DNA of 52,097 bases from a virus (IMGVR_UViG_3300049847_000386:1-52097), one strand, 5' to 3'; positions 15,233-23,220 are shown, counted from the stretch's first letter. Notes: generated from the sequence alone by a model not told the origin. Translations and numbers: made by a program.

Positions 15233-15755
15233 AATTGCTACCTGACGTGTTAAAAATGGACTTCATACCCATTAACACTTTGGTTTCGCCCTTATATCCT
15301 CTTTCAAAATGGAAGTTGCCAACCGAAAACCCAAAAGGGTAATCTATCAATTGTCCGCTTCCGTAAATGATTATGCTTTTTATTCCTCCGTATTTGTTAA
15401 TCATTTCCATAATTATTTGCCTTTGAAATATTTTGTTAGTCGGCACTAAGTAGCTTACATTGTCCGCAATCTCAAAGCCTTTTTTTAAGAAGTCCTCAAA
15501 TATGCTGTAGGGTGGGTTTCCAATTACCCAATCTACTTTGCCATCGTATAAAAAAAAGTCTTTGCCCTCTCGTATTTCGCAATATTCTTTATCTTCAGGC
15601 AAATAATTATAAAAAGCTCCATCGCCTTTGCACGGGTCTAAGCATTTCCCTTTTGGGTTTAGCCAACGCACAATGTGTTCACTAACATAAGTCGGTGTAT
15701 AAACTATATCCGCTTCTAAAACGGGCTTCTCCCAAAGTGATGTTTGTATTTCCAT
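15225..15755 (-). CDS. Small N6-adenine DNA methyltransferase in integron-like cassette
   Basis: A 176-aa methyltransferase starting MEIQTSLWEKPVLEADIVYT. LDPCKGDGAFYNYLP matches the SAM-binding motif I and VIGNPPYSIFEDFLKKGF contains the NPPY catalytic motif of adenine N6 enzymes. A late segment, IYGSGQLIDYPFGFSVGNFH, is typical of short phage and mobile-element methyltransferases of this type. I reject the upstream ATG at 15809 because it lies within the recombination site. The stop TAA falls in the trailing box CCCATAAC. Strongly AT-rich compared with the phage, so recently acquired. It probably protects DNA from restriction. Confidence 0.85.
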   Translation of the reverse strand: MEIQTSLWEKPVLEADIVYTPTYVSEHIVRWLNPKGKCLDPCKGDGAFYNYLPEDKEYCEIREGKDFFLYDGKVDWVIGNPPYSIFEDFLKKGFEIADNVSYLVPTNKIFQRQIIMEMINKYGGIKSIIIYGSGQLIDYPFGFSVGNFHFERGYKGETKVLMGMKSIFNTSGSNCP

Positions 15756-15784
15756 TTTTACTTTCTCGTTATTAAACCGCAACT

Positions 15785-15888
15785 GCCCATAACACGGGTT
15801 TTGCGTCATTTTTTGCCTTTAACATTGGTGCTAACTTTGAACATTCGAGTAGGCAAAAAACGAACGCAAAGCCCGAAAACGTTCTGCT
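15785..15888 (-). other. attC-like site at upstream edge of island
   Basis: Two arms, 15795-15817 and 15852-15875, are complementary over 23-24 bases with one bulge and one G-T pair; on the minus strand they start CGGGCTTTGCG and end CGCAAAACCCG. A GTT box (GTTATGGGC, plus strand 15785-15793) closes the site, and an AAC box (minus AGCAGAAC) opens it. GTTATGGGC is the exact reverse complement of the box GCCCATAAC after the methyltransferase gene. Confidence 0.6.
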
Positions 15889-15893
15889 TTCAT
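15831..15893 (-). pseudogene. 20-codon stub, possible N-terminus of the interrupted gene
   Basis: ATG at 15893 follows the helicase stop by five bases and encodes MKAERFRALRSFFAYSNVQS before TAG at 15831. The spacing suits the next gene of the phage operon. It may be the 5' part of the gene whose 3' part lies at 14496-14754. Alternatively the sequence belongs entirely to the attC-like palindrome and is not coding. Confidence 0.35.
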
Positions 15894-15900
15894 GGGTTCA

Positions 15901-17088
15901 TCATCGTTTAGGAATTCTAACAGGAGTGCCGAACGGCACGTTGGTCAATACTCGATCGCCAGACCGGATGTGCCAGCCTCCGTCCTGCGACAGCTCAAGG
16001 TCCTCAATCTTGCCGAACTGCGCAAGGTTGCCGCCCAGGTCCACGACCATGGTGCTGGCCTTCTGGGGGTGGGGACGCATGCCCCGGCCGACCACCTGGT
16101 ACCAGAGCGCCAGCGATCGGGTTGGCCGAGCCATCACCACCGCCTCCAGCTCCGGATAGTCGAAGCCCGTGGTCAGGATGCCCACGTTGGCCACGCAGCG
16201 GATCCTGCCCGCCCGGAAGTCGCTGATGATGCGGTCGCGGGTCTTGGCCGGGGTTTCGGCGGTCACCACCGCCGTGCCGGGGATGGTGCGGGCCAGCATT
16301 TCCGCCTCTCGGACGAACCGGGTGAACACGAGAACGTTCCGCCTGGCGACATCCGGGTGGAACAGGCGGTTCACCACCTGCACCAGCTTGGTGTAGAATC
16401 CGCTCTGCTCGTATTGGGCGCGAACGCTCTCGTCGGTGTAATCAGCCCCGGTGCTGTTCACCTGAAGGGCGTCCCGGTTGATTGTCTTGATCTCGTAGTA
16501 GTCCAACTTTGCGAGGTAGCCCGCATCGAACAGCTCCCGGTTCTGGACGTAGTGAATCACGTCCGAGAAGATGCGCGGGTTGGTCCGGGTGAGGAACTTC
16601 AGGATGCTCCTGCTCATCCCGGTCTTGATGTCCGTCTCCCTGCCCAGGCGGTAAGGGGTGGCCGTCAGGCCCAGCACGCGCACCCCCATCTGGTCCAGCA
16701 CTTCTTCGTACATCCCGCCCTTGGAATTCACAAAATGACACTCGTCGACCAGAACGTATTTGAAGCGCTCCAGCAGGTGGGGCTTGCGCACCACGCTACC
16801 CACGGTGGCGAAGGTCACGTCCTGCATCTTCTTCTGGCCGGCCGATGCGGAGTAGATCCCCGCTCGGTATCCGTAGGCGCAGAGCTTTGCGTGGTTCTGG
16901 GCAAGGATCTCCTTGGATGGCTGGAAGACCAGGGTGGGCTCGGCCAGCTCCCGGATGATGCCCGCGATGACGACCGACTTTCCGGATCCCGTGGGCAGGA
17001 CCAGCAGGCCGTTCCGGTTTCCCTTTGAGCGCAGGTAGGCCACCGCCTTGTCGATGGATTCCTGCTGGTATGGGCGCGGGATGATCAT
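15901..17088 (-). CDS. SF2 DNA helicase (RAD25/UvsW-like)
   Basis: A 395-aa two-domain helicase. It has a Q-type start PRPYQQESIDKAVAYLRSKG, Walker A LPTGSGKS (31-38), DECH (115-118), LTATP (141-145) and a motif VI of the form YQVVGRGMRPH in the C-terminal domain. Compact phage members of this superfamily remodel forks and recombination intermediates. The ATGA overlap with the zinc-ribbon gene upstream puts it in the P2 operon. It ends seven bases before the stub that borders the AT-rich island. Confidence 0.92.
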   Translation of the reverse strand: MIIPRPYQQESIDKAVAYLRSKGNRNGLLVLPTGSGKSVVIAGIIRELAEPTLVFQPSKEILAQNHAKLCAYGYRAGIYSASAGQKKMQDVTFATVGSVVRKPHLLERFKYVLVDECHFVNSKGGMYEEVLDQMGVRVLGLTATPYRLGRETDIKTGMSRSILKFLTRTNPRIFSDVIHYVQNRELFDAGYLAKLDYYEIKTINRDALQVNSTGADYTDESVRAQYEQSGFYTKLVQVVNRLFHPDVARRNVLVFTRFVREAEMLARTIPGTAVVTAETPAKTRDRIISDFRAGRIRCVANVGILTTGFDYPELEAVVMARPTRSLALWYQVVGRGMRPHPQKASTMVVDLGGNLAQFGKIEDLELSQDGGWHIRSGDRVLTNVPFGTPVRIPKR

Positions 17089-17279
17089 AGCCCAGGGTCG
17101 GCGTCACTGGTTACTTCACGCCCGTCGAAGGCACCGCCGTAGTCCGGGTCTGGCTCGTCGGCGCGGTCGTCGTCGTCCAGGTGGTAGAAGTGCCCGCAGT
17201 GGGGGCAGCGTGTCTTCATGGCGGCGATGTCCACCTCGTGGGATCGGCCGCAGATGATGCAGGTCGTTACGATGATCAT
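17085..17279 (-). CDS. Small zinc-ribbon protein
   Basis: A 64-aa protein starting MIIVTTCIICGRSHEVDIAA. Cys7/Cys10 and Cys25/Cys28 (CPHCGHFYHL) form a four-cysteine zinc ribbon, followed by an acidic tail rich in Asp. It sits directly before the helicase with ATGA overlaps on both sides, so it may assist a DNA transaction. The exact role is unknown. Confidence 0.7.
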   Translation of the reverse strand: MIIVTTCIICGRSHEVDIAAMKTRCPHCGHFYHLDDDDRADEPDPDYGGAFDGREVTSDADPGL

Positions 17280-18817
17280 GGCTTCATTAGTTCGCGGGTT
17301 TCACGAACACAATCAAAGGCGTGGGCGCAGATAATGACCAGTTTCGCTCCACCCAGAGGCCCCAGCGCCGCGCATGCCTTGTTCGCCTCGTCCAGCAGGG
17401 CCAGCGCGCAGGCGTGAAGCTCCTGTAGGTCGTAATCCGAGGCGGCTTCGTCTTCGGGGGTCAGCAACGCGTGAAGTTGCTCCCGCGTTGGGTGGTCCGC
17501 AATGGCCGATGAAAGGTCAGCGCCGCCTTCCTGCAAGGGCTGGGAATGCCTGCGCTCCATTGCTTCTTTGGCGGCGGCCTCATCGGCTAACGCTTCGAAT
17601 TCCTCCAAGATGCGGCGGTTCACCTTCTGGTTGGTCTCCTCCCGGGTCGCGTTGATGGCATCAATAGAAGCAGCAGTCGCCTTCCGGACATTCTCGTATT
17701 CGGCAATGCGATCCCGGAGGGGGCGGTCAACGGCGTTGATGGCATCGGACAGCGCCTGCACCCGCTCCTTGTCGGCCAAGAACTCCTCGGTCTCCTGCAC
17801 CAGCACCTCGTCGGGGCTGTCGGATAGGCCGCTCGACATGGCCATGGCTGTGGATGCGGCCTCCTCCTCTTTGGCGGCAAGGTCCGCGATGTAGGTCTGG
17901 CGAAGGGCCTCCTGACGAGCTGCGCCCTCCTTGGCATAGGACCAGTCTTCGTCGCTCAATCCCGCTAAGTCGCTCACGCATTGGAACAGGTCGATCATTG
18001 GGTCCAGCGGGTTGGGGATGAGGTAGTGGCCCTTGTTGGGGTGCTGGTGGGCGCCCAGCGCCAGCAGCTGCTCGTGGCGGAAGGCCTGCTTCTCCTTCTG
18101 CATCGCCTCGCGCTCATTGGCCAGCCGTTCGGCCTCGGCCTTCTGGCGCTCCGCTTCCGCCTTGGCCCGCTCCTTCGCTTCGGCCTCCTCGCGGACCTTC
18201 CGGTCGGCCTCCTCCTTCATCTTGGCAAGGCGCGGATCCACCTGCTCGGCGAGGAACCGAGCCCAGGAGGCCTCGTCGAGGTTGCGCAGGTCCGTGGGCC
18301 ACAGGATCAGGTCCGGCAGCATGTAGTACTGGCCATTCCAAGACATGCCCTTGCTGATCACCAGCGCCTCGCGGGCCTTGTTGCGCTCATCGATGATGCG
18401 GATGGCCTCCTGCCGCTTCAGCTCCTCGGCGTTCTTGTAGGCGGCAAGACGCTCCCGGATAGGCCGCTCGATCGCGCTGACCTGCTCCTGAAGGCCCGAA
18501 TCCGCCCCGGTGCCCAGATACCCGTCCACGCGCTCCTTCAGGCGTTTCAGGGGCTCAAACATGGCCTTGCGCCACTTGTCGATGTCGGTGCGGACTTTCA
18601 CCAGCGCCGTGAGGGCCTTCTGGTTCTGCTCCTCGGTCGCCTTGTCGGTGACCGCTGGCAGGCCCTGCGCCCTGCGGGCGATCTCGGCCAGCTTCGCCCC
18701 GTGGAGCTTCTGGTAGGTGGAAACGTCCGCATCGGACGGTACTGCGCCCGGAATGGGCATTTCAAGCAGGGCGGTGTCAATGGCCTGCTCGAGGTTGGTC
18801 GTGGTGACTTGGGTCAT
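17276..18817 (-). CDS. Long coiled-coil protein, DUF1351-like N-terminus
   Basis: A 513-aa protein. The N-terminal part (residues about 40-130) resembles phage DUF1351-type proteins, with DIDKWRKAMFEPLKRLKERV. A long charged coiled coil of Glu, Ala, Lys and Arg follows (about residues 215-275), then a second similar helical segment (RVQALSDAINAVDRPLRDRI) that echoes the first. ATG 18817 is the first start after the small zinc-ribbon gene. Such proteins often accompany phage recombination genes. Function here is unknown; an internal duplication seems likely. Confidence 0.65.
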   Translation of the reverse strand: MTQVTTTNLEQAIDTALLEMPIPGAVPSDADVSTYQKLHGAKLAEIARRAQGLPAVTDKATEEQNQKALTALVKVRTDIDKWRKAMFEPLKRLKERVDGYLGTGADSGLQEQVSAIERPIRERLAAYKNAEELKRQEAIRIIDERNKAREALVISKGMSWNGQYYMLPDLILWPTDLRNLDEASWARFLAEQVDPRLAKMKEEADRKVREEAEAKERAKAEAERQKAEAERLANEREAMQKEKQAFRHEQLLALGAHQHPNKGHYLIPNPLDPMIDLFQCVSDLAGLSDEDWSYAKEGAARQEALRQTYIADLAAKEEEAASTAMAMSSGLSDSPDEVLVQETEEFLADKERVQALSDAINAVDRPLRDRIAEYENVRKATAASIDAINATREETNQKVNRRILEEFEALADEAAAKEAMERRHSQPLQEGGADLSSAIADHPTREQLHALLTPEDEAASDYDLQELHACALALLDEANKACAALGPLGGAKLVIICAHAFDCVRETRELMKP

Positions 18818-18831
18818 GGTTCGATTGAGGT

Positions 18832-18951
18832 TCAGTCGTCGTTGTCGGCGTTGTGGTCTTCGATGCAGCGGCGGCAGATGCGTCCGTTGCGCGTGGGCGC
18901 CCCGCAGTCGGGGCAGCCGTCGTCCTCCGGTGGGCTGATGGGCTGCTCCAT
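18832..18951 (-). CDS. 39-aa zinc-binding peptide
   Basis: A 39-aa protein with CPDCGAPTRNGRICRRC, four cysteines in two CxxC pairs, followed by an acidic tail. The start overlaps the upstream stop as TGATG. It is too short for a family call, but the cysteine spacing strongly suggests a zinc ribbon. Confidence 0.6.
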   Translation of the reverse strand: MEQPISPPEDDGCPDCGAPTRNGRICRRCIEDHNADNDD

Positions 18952-19217
18952 CACTTGGCGGGGTTGATGCCCAGCAGGTCCAGCTCGGTGTCCAGCGTGG
19001 CGTTGGGGCCGTTCTCCCATGCAAGCTCAACGATGCGGCCTTGCAGGGCGATCAGGCCCTCCATCGCCGCGTGGAGCTTGTCCACGGCCTCTTGGTATTG
19101 GTTGCGGGTCACCTCCTGAAGCGCCTCGCTCTCCGGGCGGGCCATCGGGATGCTGCGCTCCATCCAGCGGTGCGCACGATTGATGTTCTGGGCGGTTTCG
19201 ATGTCGATGCAGATCAT
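18951..19217 (-). CDS. First gene of early operon 2, hypothetical
   Basis: An 88-aa helical protein starting MICIDIETAQNINRAHRWME. ATG 19217 is chosen because it lies at nearly the same distance from the shared promoter block as the first gene of early operon 1 (ATG 31654). The leader GTGATTGAACC-AAAAACAAC is shared. No family recognised. Confidence 0.65.
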   Translation of the reverse strand: MICIDIETAQNINRAHRWMERSIPMARPESEALQEVTRNQYQEAVDKLHAAMEGLIALQGRIVELAWENGPNATLDTELDLLGINPAK

Positions 19218-19224
19218 GGTGGCA

Positions 19225-19306
19225 GTTGTTTTTAGGTTCAATCACGGCCCAAACGTAATACTTTTCTTTCACCCCGGCGAAAGAAAAGGAAGAATGTGAC
19301 GAACGG
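19225..19306 (-). promoter_or_regulatory. Early promoter P2 with palindromic operator
   Basis: Nearly the same 80-bp block is found at 31661-31741. Minus strand contains TACGTTTG (19250-19257), a perfect Bacteroidota TAnnTTTG element. Seven bases upstream is TCTTTCACCCCGGCGAAAGA (plus, 19265-19284), whose TCTTTC/GAAAGA arms are an inverted repeat, a likely regulator site. It drives the genes from 19217 down. Confidence 0.75.
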
Positions 19307-19454
19307 GGACGGCAAAGCACAAGCCCCACCTTTCGATAGGGCCTTGCTGAGTGGATGACCGCCCGACTTTCACGGGCCACCTTTAGCTGCCTCCCTCGCC
19401 GCTCTCAGGAGCTTGGGCCGGGTCACCGCCTTAAATGTGTTCGTGGCTAACTTA
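19307..19454. other. Non-coding region with hairpins after beta-helix gene
   Basis: About 150 bases without a convincing gene. On the minus strand GCCCG-7-CGGGC and an imperfect AAGGCCC...GGGGCTT pairing can form short hairpins, so the segment may terminate early operon 1 or encode a small RNA. Nothing diagnostic of a tRNA or known ribozyme is visible. Confidence 0.35.
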
Positions 19455-21143
19455 CTACTTCACCGTCACCTCGGATATGCCCCACCAGTTCCCGTTGGCG
19501 GTCGTACAGGTGATTCGCACCCAGCCTGCTTGAACCGGGGTGAAGGTGGCGGTCGATATGGCCAAACCCGTGAACGAGCCACGGGAGGTGAAGGTGCTCC
19601 CGTTGGTGGAGGTTGATACGGTGAACGTCCGGGGGTAGCTGTTGTCGTAGGTCGGCGGTATGGTGAACGTCACCGTAGAGACGCTGGCGGCTGCTGGCAG
19701 CTTGAGCGTGACCGTCTGGGAGGTGGTGGTCATGGACACTCCGCTCATCCAGTACGTTGCGGGGTTGCCATCGACGGCCATGCTCGCCGGGTTCGTTGAC
19801 GTGGAGGCGAACGCGGTCGCGGTCAATCCAGAAGCCGGGGGGGTGACGGGCCCGGGGTCAACTGGGGGTGTCACCACCCCGCCCGTGGACAGGACCATGT
19901 TCGATCGGCTCTTCAGGTACAGGCCCACTTCGTTGTTCAGCCCGAAGGTGTTTCCCCGCGATGCCCGACCACCCGTAAGGCGAACGCCGGTTGATGCGCA
20001 ATAGAACAGGCTCCCCACGTTCGAGGAGATTTGCACGCCGGTGACGTTCACTTCGTATTCGCCCTGGTCCACGTGTATCAGTTCGTCGCACGTGACCCCG
20101 TTGTAGTCCGCCGTCCCGCCGATGATGTTCAACGTGAGCTGGCCCAATGGACCCTCCACCGATACCATGCGCTGCATCACCCCCCTGCTTTCGCTCTTGG
20201 TGCTGATGAATGTGAATGTTCCGCCGCCAACGCTCTGAGCGTTCATGGGCCGGATGCGGATCAGCCCGCCCCGGTTATTGTCACCACTCAGGGTGCGCCC
20301 GGTCATGTTCGTCAGTCCGTTGTTCCCGAGGAAGTCGAAGCCTGGCCCGCAGTTGTAGAACGCAGAGCACACCTCGACCACGCCGGGGGTGCCGCCGATG
20401 ATCGCGTATCCCGCGTTGTTGAATCCCTCGGCCATGCAGAACGCAACCACGCTGTTCTCACCTGGGTGCGACATGGTAAGGCCGTTGCTTACAAATGTCG
20501 GGTCGTTGGTCATTTCGTTGCGCCCACCAACGAATCGGAAGCCTTCGACCTGCACCCCTTCGGAATAGGCCATGCCGCCGATCACCCCGTAATCCATCCC
20601 CCAGCAGGAAGCGTACATGCAGTTGCGGTCGGGCTGTCGTTTGCTCCATCCAAAGTGGTCGATGCGGATGGACGTGCCCGGGGTGCTTCCGATGTTCGTC
20701 CCGGTCTTCTCGGCGTACACGTTCGGGTGCCGGCCGATGTAGTGGCCCAGGCCCGTCATGCACCCGTAGCGCACGTAGTAGTCGCCATCGGGAGCGATGA
20801 TCGTTCCCCTACTCTGTGTGATGAAGTTGGGGCGGATGTAGATGCCCACGTCCAAGTACGTGTCCGTGTGCCAGACCCAATCGTTCCAAGCGCACTCGAA
20901 CAGATACAGGTCCAGCAGTTCGGCGGTCGGCCAGCCCCGAGCCTGCCAGTACGCGGCGAACGCCGGGAAGCTGTCCTTGGCCATCGCCTCGGTGTACTTC
21001 AGGCCGCGCAAAGTGGCGTCCTTCGACTTGTCCACATGGTAGACCTTCTCCATGTCGCACGTTCCACTCTTGGGATAGATGCGCGGCGCGGAGTGAGCGG
21101 TGAGCGCCACGAACAGCAGCGCCAGTGTGAGGATGTTCTTCAT
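19455..21143 (-). CDS. Secreted beta-helix protein with discoidin-like (F5/8 C) domain
   Basis: A 562-aa protein with a Sec signal peptide (MKNILTLALLFVALTAHSAP). Residues about 60-420 have the irregular Gly/Asn/Val-rich repeats of a right-handed beta-helix (for example GENSVVAFCMAEGFNNAGYA), as in polysaccharide lyases and tailspikes. A Pro/Val linker (VVTPPVDPGPVTPP) leads to a C-terminal domain of about 125 residues resembling F5/8 type C carbohydrate-binding modules (AVDGNPATYWMSG). It starts inside the previous stop (ATGA). It may be a depolymerase; its place in an early operon far from tail genes is odd. Confidence 0.75.
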   Translation of the reverse strand: MKNILTLALLFVALTAHSAPRIYPKSGTCDMEKVYHVDKSKDATLRGLKYTEAMAKDSFPAFAAYWQARGWPTAELLDLYLFECAWNDWVWHTDTYLDVGIYIRPNFITQSRGTIIAPDGDYYVRYGCMTGLGHYIGRHPNVYAEKTGTNIGSTPGTSIRIDHFGWSKRQPDRNCMYASCWGMDYGVIGGMAYSEGVQVEGFRFVGGRNEMTNDPTFVSNGLTMSHPGENSVVAFCMAEGFNNAGYAIIGGTPGVVEVCSAFYNCGPGFDFLGNNGLTNMTGRTLSGDNNRGGLIRIRPMNAQSVGGGTFTFISTKSESRGVMQRMVSVEGPLGQLTLNIIGGTADYNGVTCDELIHVDQGEYEVNVTGVQISSNVGSLFYCASTGVRLTGGRASRGNTFGLNNEVGLYLKSRSNMVLSTGGVVTPPVDPGPVTPPASGLTATAFASTSTNPASMAVDGNPATYWMSGVSMTTTSQTVTLKLPAAASVSTVTFTIPPTYDNSYPRTFTVSTSTNGSTFTSRGSFTGLAISTATFTPVQAGWVRITCTTANGNWWGISEVTVK

Positions 21144-21640
21144 GAGTTGGAGATTAGGAGAATGAACGACACCAGGCCAATGGCGGCCTCGAAGATTACT
21201 GCGGTCCAATAGGGGCTGAAGCCCGTGCGAGCATAGACCGTACGTAGCTCCTCGTGCGTGATGTAGACGCGCTCGACCTTCCGGGTCAGCGACCACCAGA
21301 GGCCATCGTACCAGCTGTCCTTGCGACCGCGGATCGATGGCCCGATGTAGTCGTAGCGAACAGGTGGCGATTTCCGTGTGCAATTAAGCACGTGCCTGTC
21401 GGTGATCGTGAACACCGCGTAGGCCTCGGTGGCCATGAGCAGAAGCCGCCAGGAGACGCTGCCGAATGCGTAGTTGGCCAGCACCATCATTGCGAGGATC
21501 AGCCCAGCGATGATCAACACAACGCGTGCGCGATGTGCGTGGTCGATATCCAGCCCCTCATCAATGTCGCGCGCATCGATCTGGCCCATGACAACGCCCA
21601 TCACCCAGAAGATCAGCAGGACGGCGAACGCGCTCCACAT
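21140..21640 (-). CDS. Multi-pass membrane protein
   Basis: A 166-aa protein with about four hydrophobic segments: residues 3-19, 39-55, 62-78 and a C-terminal one (WTAVIFEAAIGLVSFILLIS). A soluble charged region, including RGRKDSWYDGLWWSLTRKVE, lies between. It overlaps its neighbours as TGATG and ATGA. Unknown function; superinfection exclusion is one possibility for an early phage membrane protein, without direct support. Confidence 0.6.
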   Translation of the reverse strand: MWSAFAVLLIFWVMGVVMGQIDARDIDEGLDIDHAHRARVVLIIAGLILAMMVLANYAFGSVSWRLLLMATEAYAVFTITDRHVLNCTRKSPPVRYDYIGPSIRGRKDSWYDGLWWSLTRKVERVYITHEELRTVYARTGFSPYWTAVIFEAAIGLVSFILLISNS

Positions 21641-22053
21641 CAGACCCAGCGTTTGGTGAAATTCTCATAGGTGCCCCACCAGAATAGCGCAATGATGCCC
21701 ATGCCTATCGAGTGGCCGATAACAGCAACGGGCCAGCCACCGCCAGCGGTGGATGCCGCGGCAATGGCGACAGCGGCCGCATGGATGATCGCAACCATGA
21801 ACGCGGGCGTTCGCCCAACCATCCGCTGTCCGCTTTCGGGGTGCTTCATCCAGCGGAACTCCCGCCAAGTCATGGGCCGCAGCTCGCTTTCAAAGAATAC
21901 GTCGAACTTCTCCTTGCACCAGCACCAATACAGAACGCCGACATCTTTTTGCCCGCCGCTGGGGTGGTCGATCAGCATGGGATGTCCAGTGACGGCGTGG
22001 GCAACGTTATCGCCTCGGCGATACTTTGGGATGGCGCTTTGATTCTCGGACAT
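21640..22053 (-). CDS. Two-pass membrane protein
   Basis: A 137-aa protein. The N-terminal half is soluble and Trp/Cys rich (GVLYWCWCKEKFDVFFESEL). The C-terminal half has two hydrophobic helices, about residues 86-102 and 107-126. ATG 22053 is preferred; the frame upstream is a shadow of the previous gene. It is linked to the next membrane gene by TGATG, so the two products may act together. Confidence 0.6.
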   Translation of the reverse strand: MSENQSAIPKYRRGDNVAHAVTGHPMLIDHPSGGQKDVGVLYWCWCKEKFDVFFESELRPMTWREFRWMKHPESGQRMVGRTPAFMVAIIHAAAVAIAAASTAGGGWPVAVIGHSIGMGIIALFWWGTYENFTKRWV

Positions 22054-22069
22054 GCCGCCAATGTATGGA

Positions 22070-22576
22070 TCAGACGAACGCGAGCTGCTTGTTCGCCTCC
22101 GGGATGTCAAACTGCTTGTCCACATCCACCACAGGATTGCCGTCCGCGTCCACGTTGTGCGCGTTGAAGTGTTCAATTGCCCAGGCCATGACCTGCGTGA
22201 TGTAGTCGGCCATTTCCCCGACCGTGAGCTCGCTGGTGGACTTCACCAGATCGATGCACTCCCCGGTCTCGAAGTCGATGCACACCGAGAACCGCAGGAA
22301 CTTGCAGGCCATCAGCTCGTGCACCTCCTGGTCGGTGATGGGGCCACCCATCCGGCCGGTGACCCCATCACTCCGCATCCGCTCCCCGATCAAGAAGATT
22401 ACCACGCCCCAATAGTACCCTCGCTGGGGCTGCGTGGTGTAGTAGCGCTTCGCCCGGATGCAGACCTCCACCTGCTTGCCCTCGTACTGGCGCATGAGCT
22501 GGTTGACGGCCCGCGTGACGAAACGGCCCTGCTCGATGCGCTCGGGGTAGAACGCCTCTCGCTTCTTGGCGCTCAT
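22070..22576 (-). CDS. NinB-like phage recombination protein (tentative)
   Basis: A 168-aa protein with the pattern of a widespread phage family near recombination genes: an Arg/Gln stretch followed by QRGYYWGVVIFLIGERM, a VHELMACKFLRF helix, and SELTVGEMADYITQVMAWAI before the C-terminus. Families with this layout include NinB/Orf-like proteins that bind DNA and help RecT-type recombination. Nearby NinG supports a Nin-like region. The exact family needs a profile search. Confidence 0.55.
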   Translation of the reverse strand: MSAKKREAFYPERIEQGRFVTRAVNQLMRQYEGKQVEVCIRAKRYYTTQPQRGYYWGVVIFLIGERMRSDGVTGRMGGPITDQEVHELMACKFLRFSVCIDFETGECIDLVKSTSELTVGEMADYITQVMAWAIEHFNAHNVDADGNPVVDVDKQFDIPEANKQLAFV

Positions 22577-23220
22577 TCGTCGTTGTCTTCGTCGTTGACC
22601 ACGGCCATGCTGGACGTGCCGATCAGGTTCACCTCCGGGCTTTCGCCGGCGTCAGCAGCCTCGGGGTCGAAGGCAAGCGCGGTCTGGGCGGGAGGCGCCT
22701 GCTTGCCCTCTAGGTAGGCCCACGCTTCGGCCTCCAGCGCCTGCAGGTGCTCGTCCACGTGCGTGGCGAACTTGTACTTCTCGTTGGGGGAGCCGAGCTT
22801 GATGCCCGGGCTGCAGTAGTTCTTCACCCTGCCGCAGCGCAGGCGGTAGGTGCCTTGGATGTGTACGCCCACGGGAGCGGGCTCCTCGTCGCTCTCGAAC
22901 TCCGGCATCCCGCCGCTGAGGGTGACGCTGGTGATGCTGGCGCGCTCGAGGTTCTTCAGCGTCCCGTCGAATGGGTAGCTGGCCTTGGGCTCGCCCACCT
23001 CCTCGCCGAAGATGAGCCAGTGCTCACCAAAGGGCTTCATCGCCGCCCGAAAGTCGTCGTGGATCAGCGCATCGCTGCTGCGCTCCTCGTTGGTCCGAAC
23101 GTAGGACTGCGATTCCGGGTTGAAGAAGAAGTCCGCCCAGGCCACGGTCGCGCCGCCGCCGTTGTTGAATTTGACCTTGCGCAGTACGCGCGCCTTGTGT
23201 TGGAGTTGTCCGTTGCTCAT
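22573..23220 (-). CDS. Hypothetical protein, possible single-stranded DNA-binding role
   Basis: A 215-aa protein with a beta-rich first half (FNNGGGATVAWADFFFNPES), two short Cys-containing stretches (RLRCGRVKNYCSPG) and an acidic disordered C-terminus ending NDEDNDE. An acidic tail after a beta-rich domain is a feature of single-stranded DNA-binding proteins, and the neighbours are recombination genes. No clear OB-fold motif is seen, so this is a guess. Confidence 0.5.
   Translation of the reverse strand: MSNGQLQHKARVLRKVKFNNGGGATVAWADFFFNPESQSYVRTNEERSSDALIHDDFRAAMKPFGEHWLIFGEEVGEPKASYPFDGTLKNLERASITSVTLSGGMPEFESDEEPAPVGVHIQGTYRLRCGRVKNYCSPGIKLGSPNEKYKFATHVDEHLQALEAEAWAYLEGKQAPPAQTALAFDPEAADAGESPEVNLIGTSSMAVVNDEDNDE

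Noticed and set aside
15225-15809. Longer methyltransferase start at 15809
   Set aside because: The extra 18 residues are encoded by the attC-like site; the internal ATG at 15755 begins the recognisable protein.
14748-15893. Island as an insertion sequence or transposon
   Set aside because: There is no transposase and no simple pair of terminal inverted repeats around the whole island; the cassette-type boxes explain the repeats better.
15892-17028. 378-aa plus-strand frame opposite the helicase
   Set aside because: The minus strand has all helicase motifs; the plus frame has none and no overlap with neighbouring genes.
19307-19454. tRNA in the non-coding gap
   Set aside because: No cloverleaf, no T-arm consensus and no CCA-type acceptor could be found by eye.
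20031-21212. 393-aa plus-strand frame
   Set aside because: Antisense shadow of the beta-helix gene; Val/His/Ala-rich without domains.
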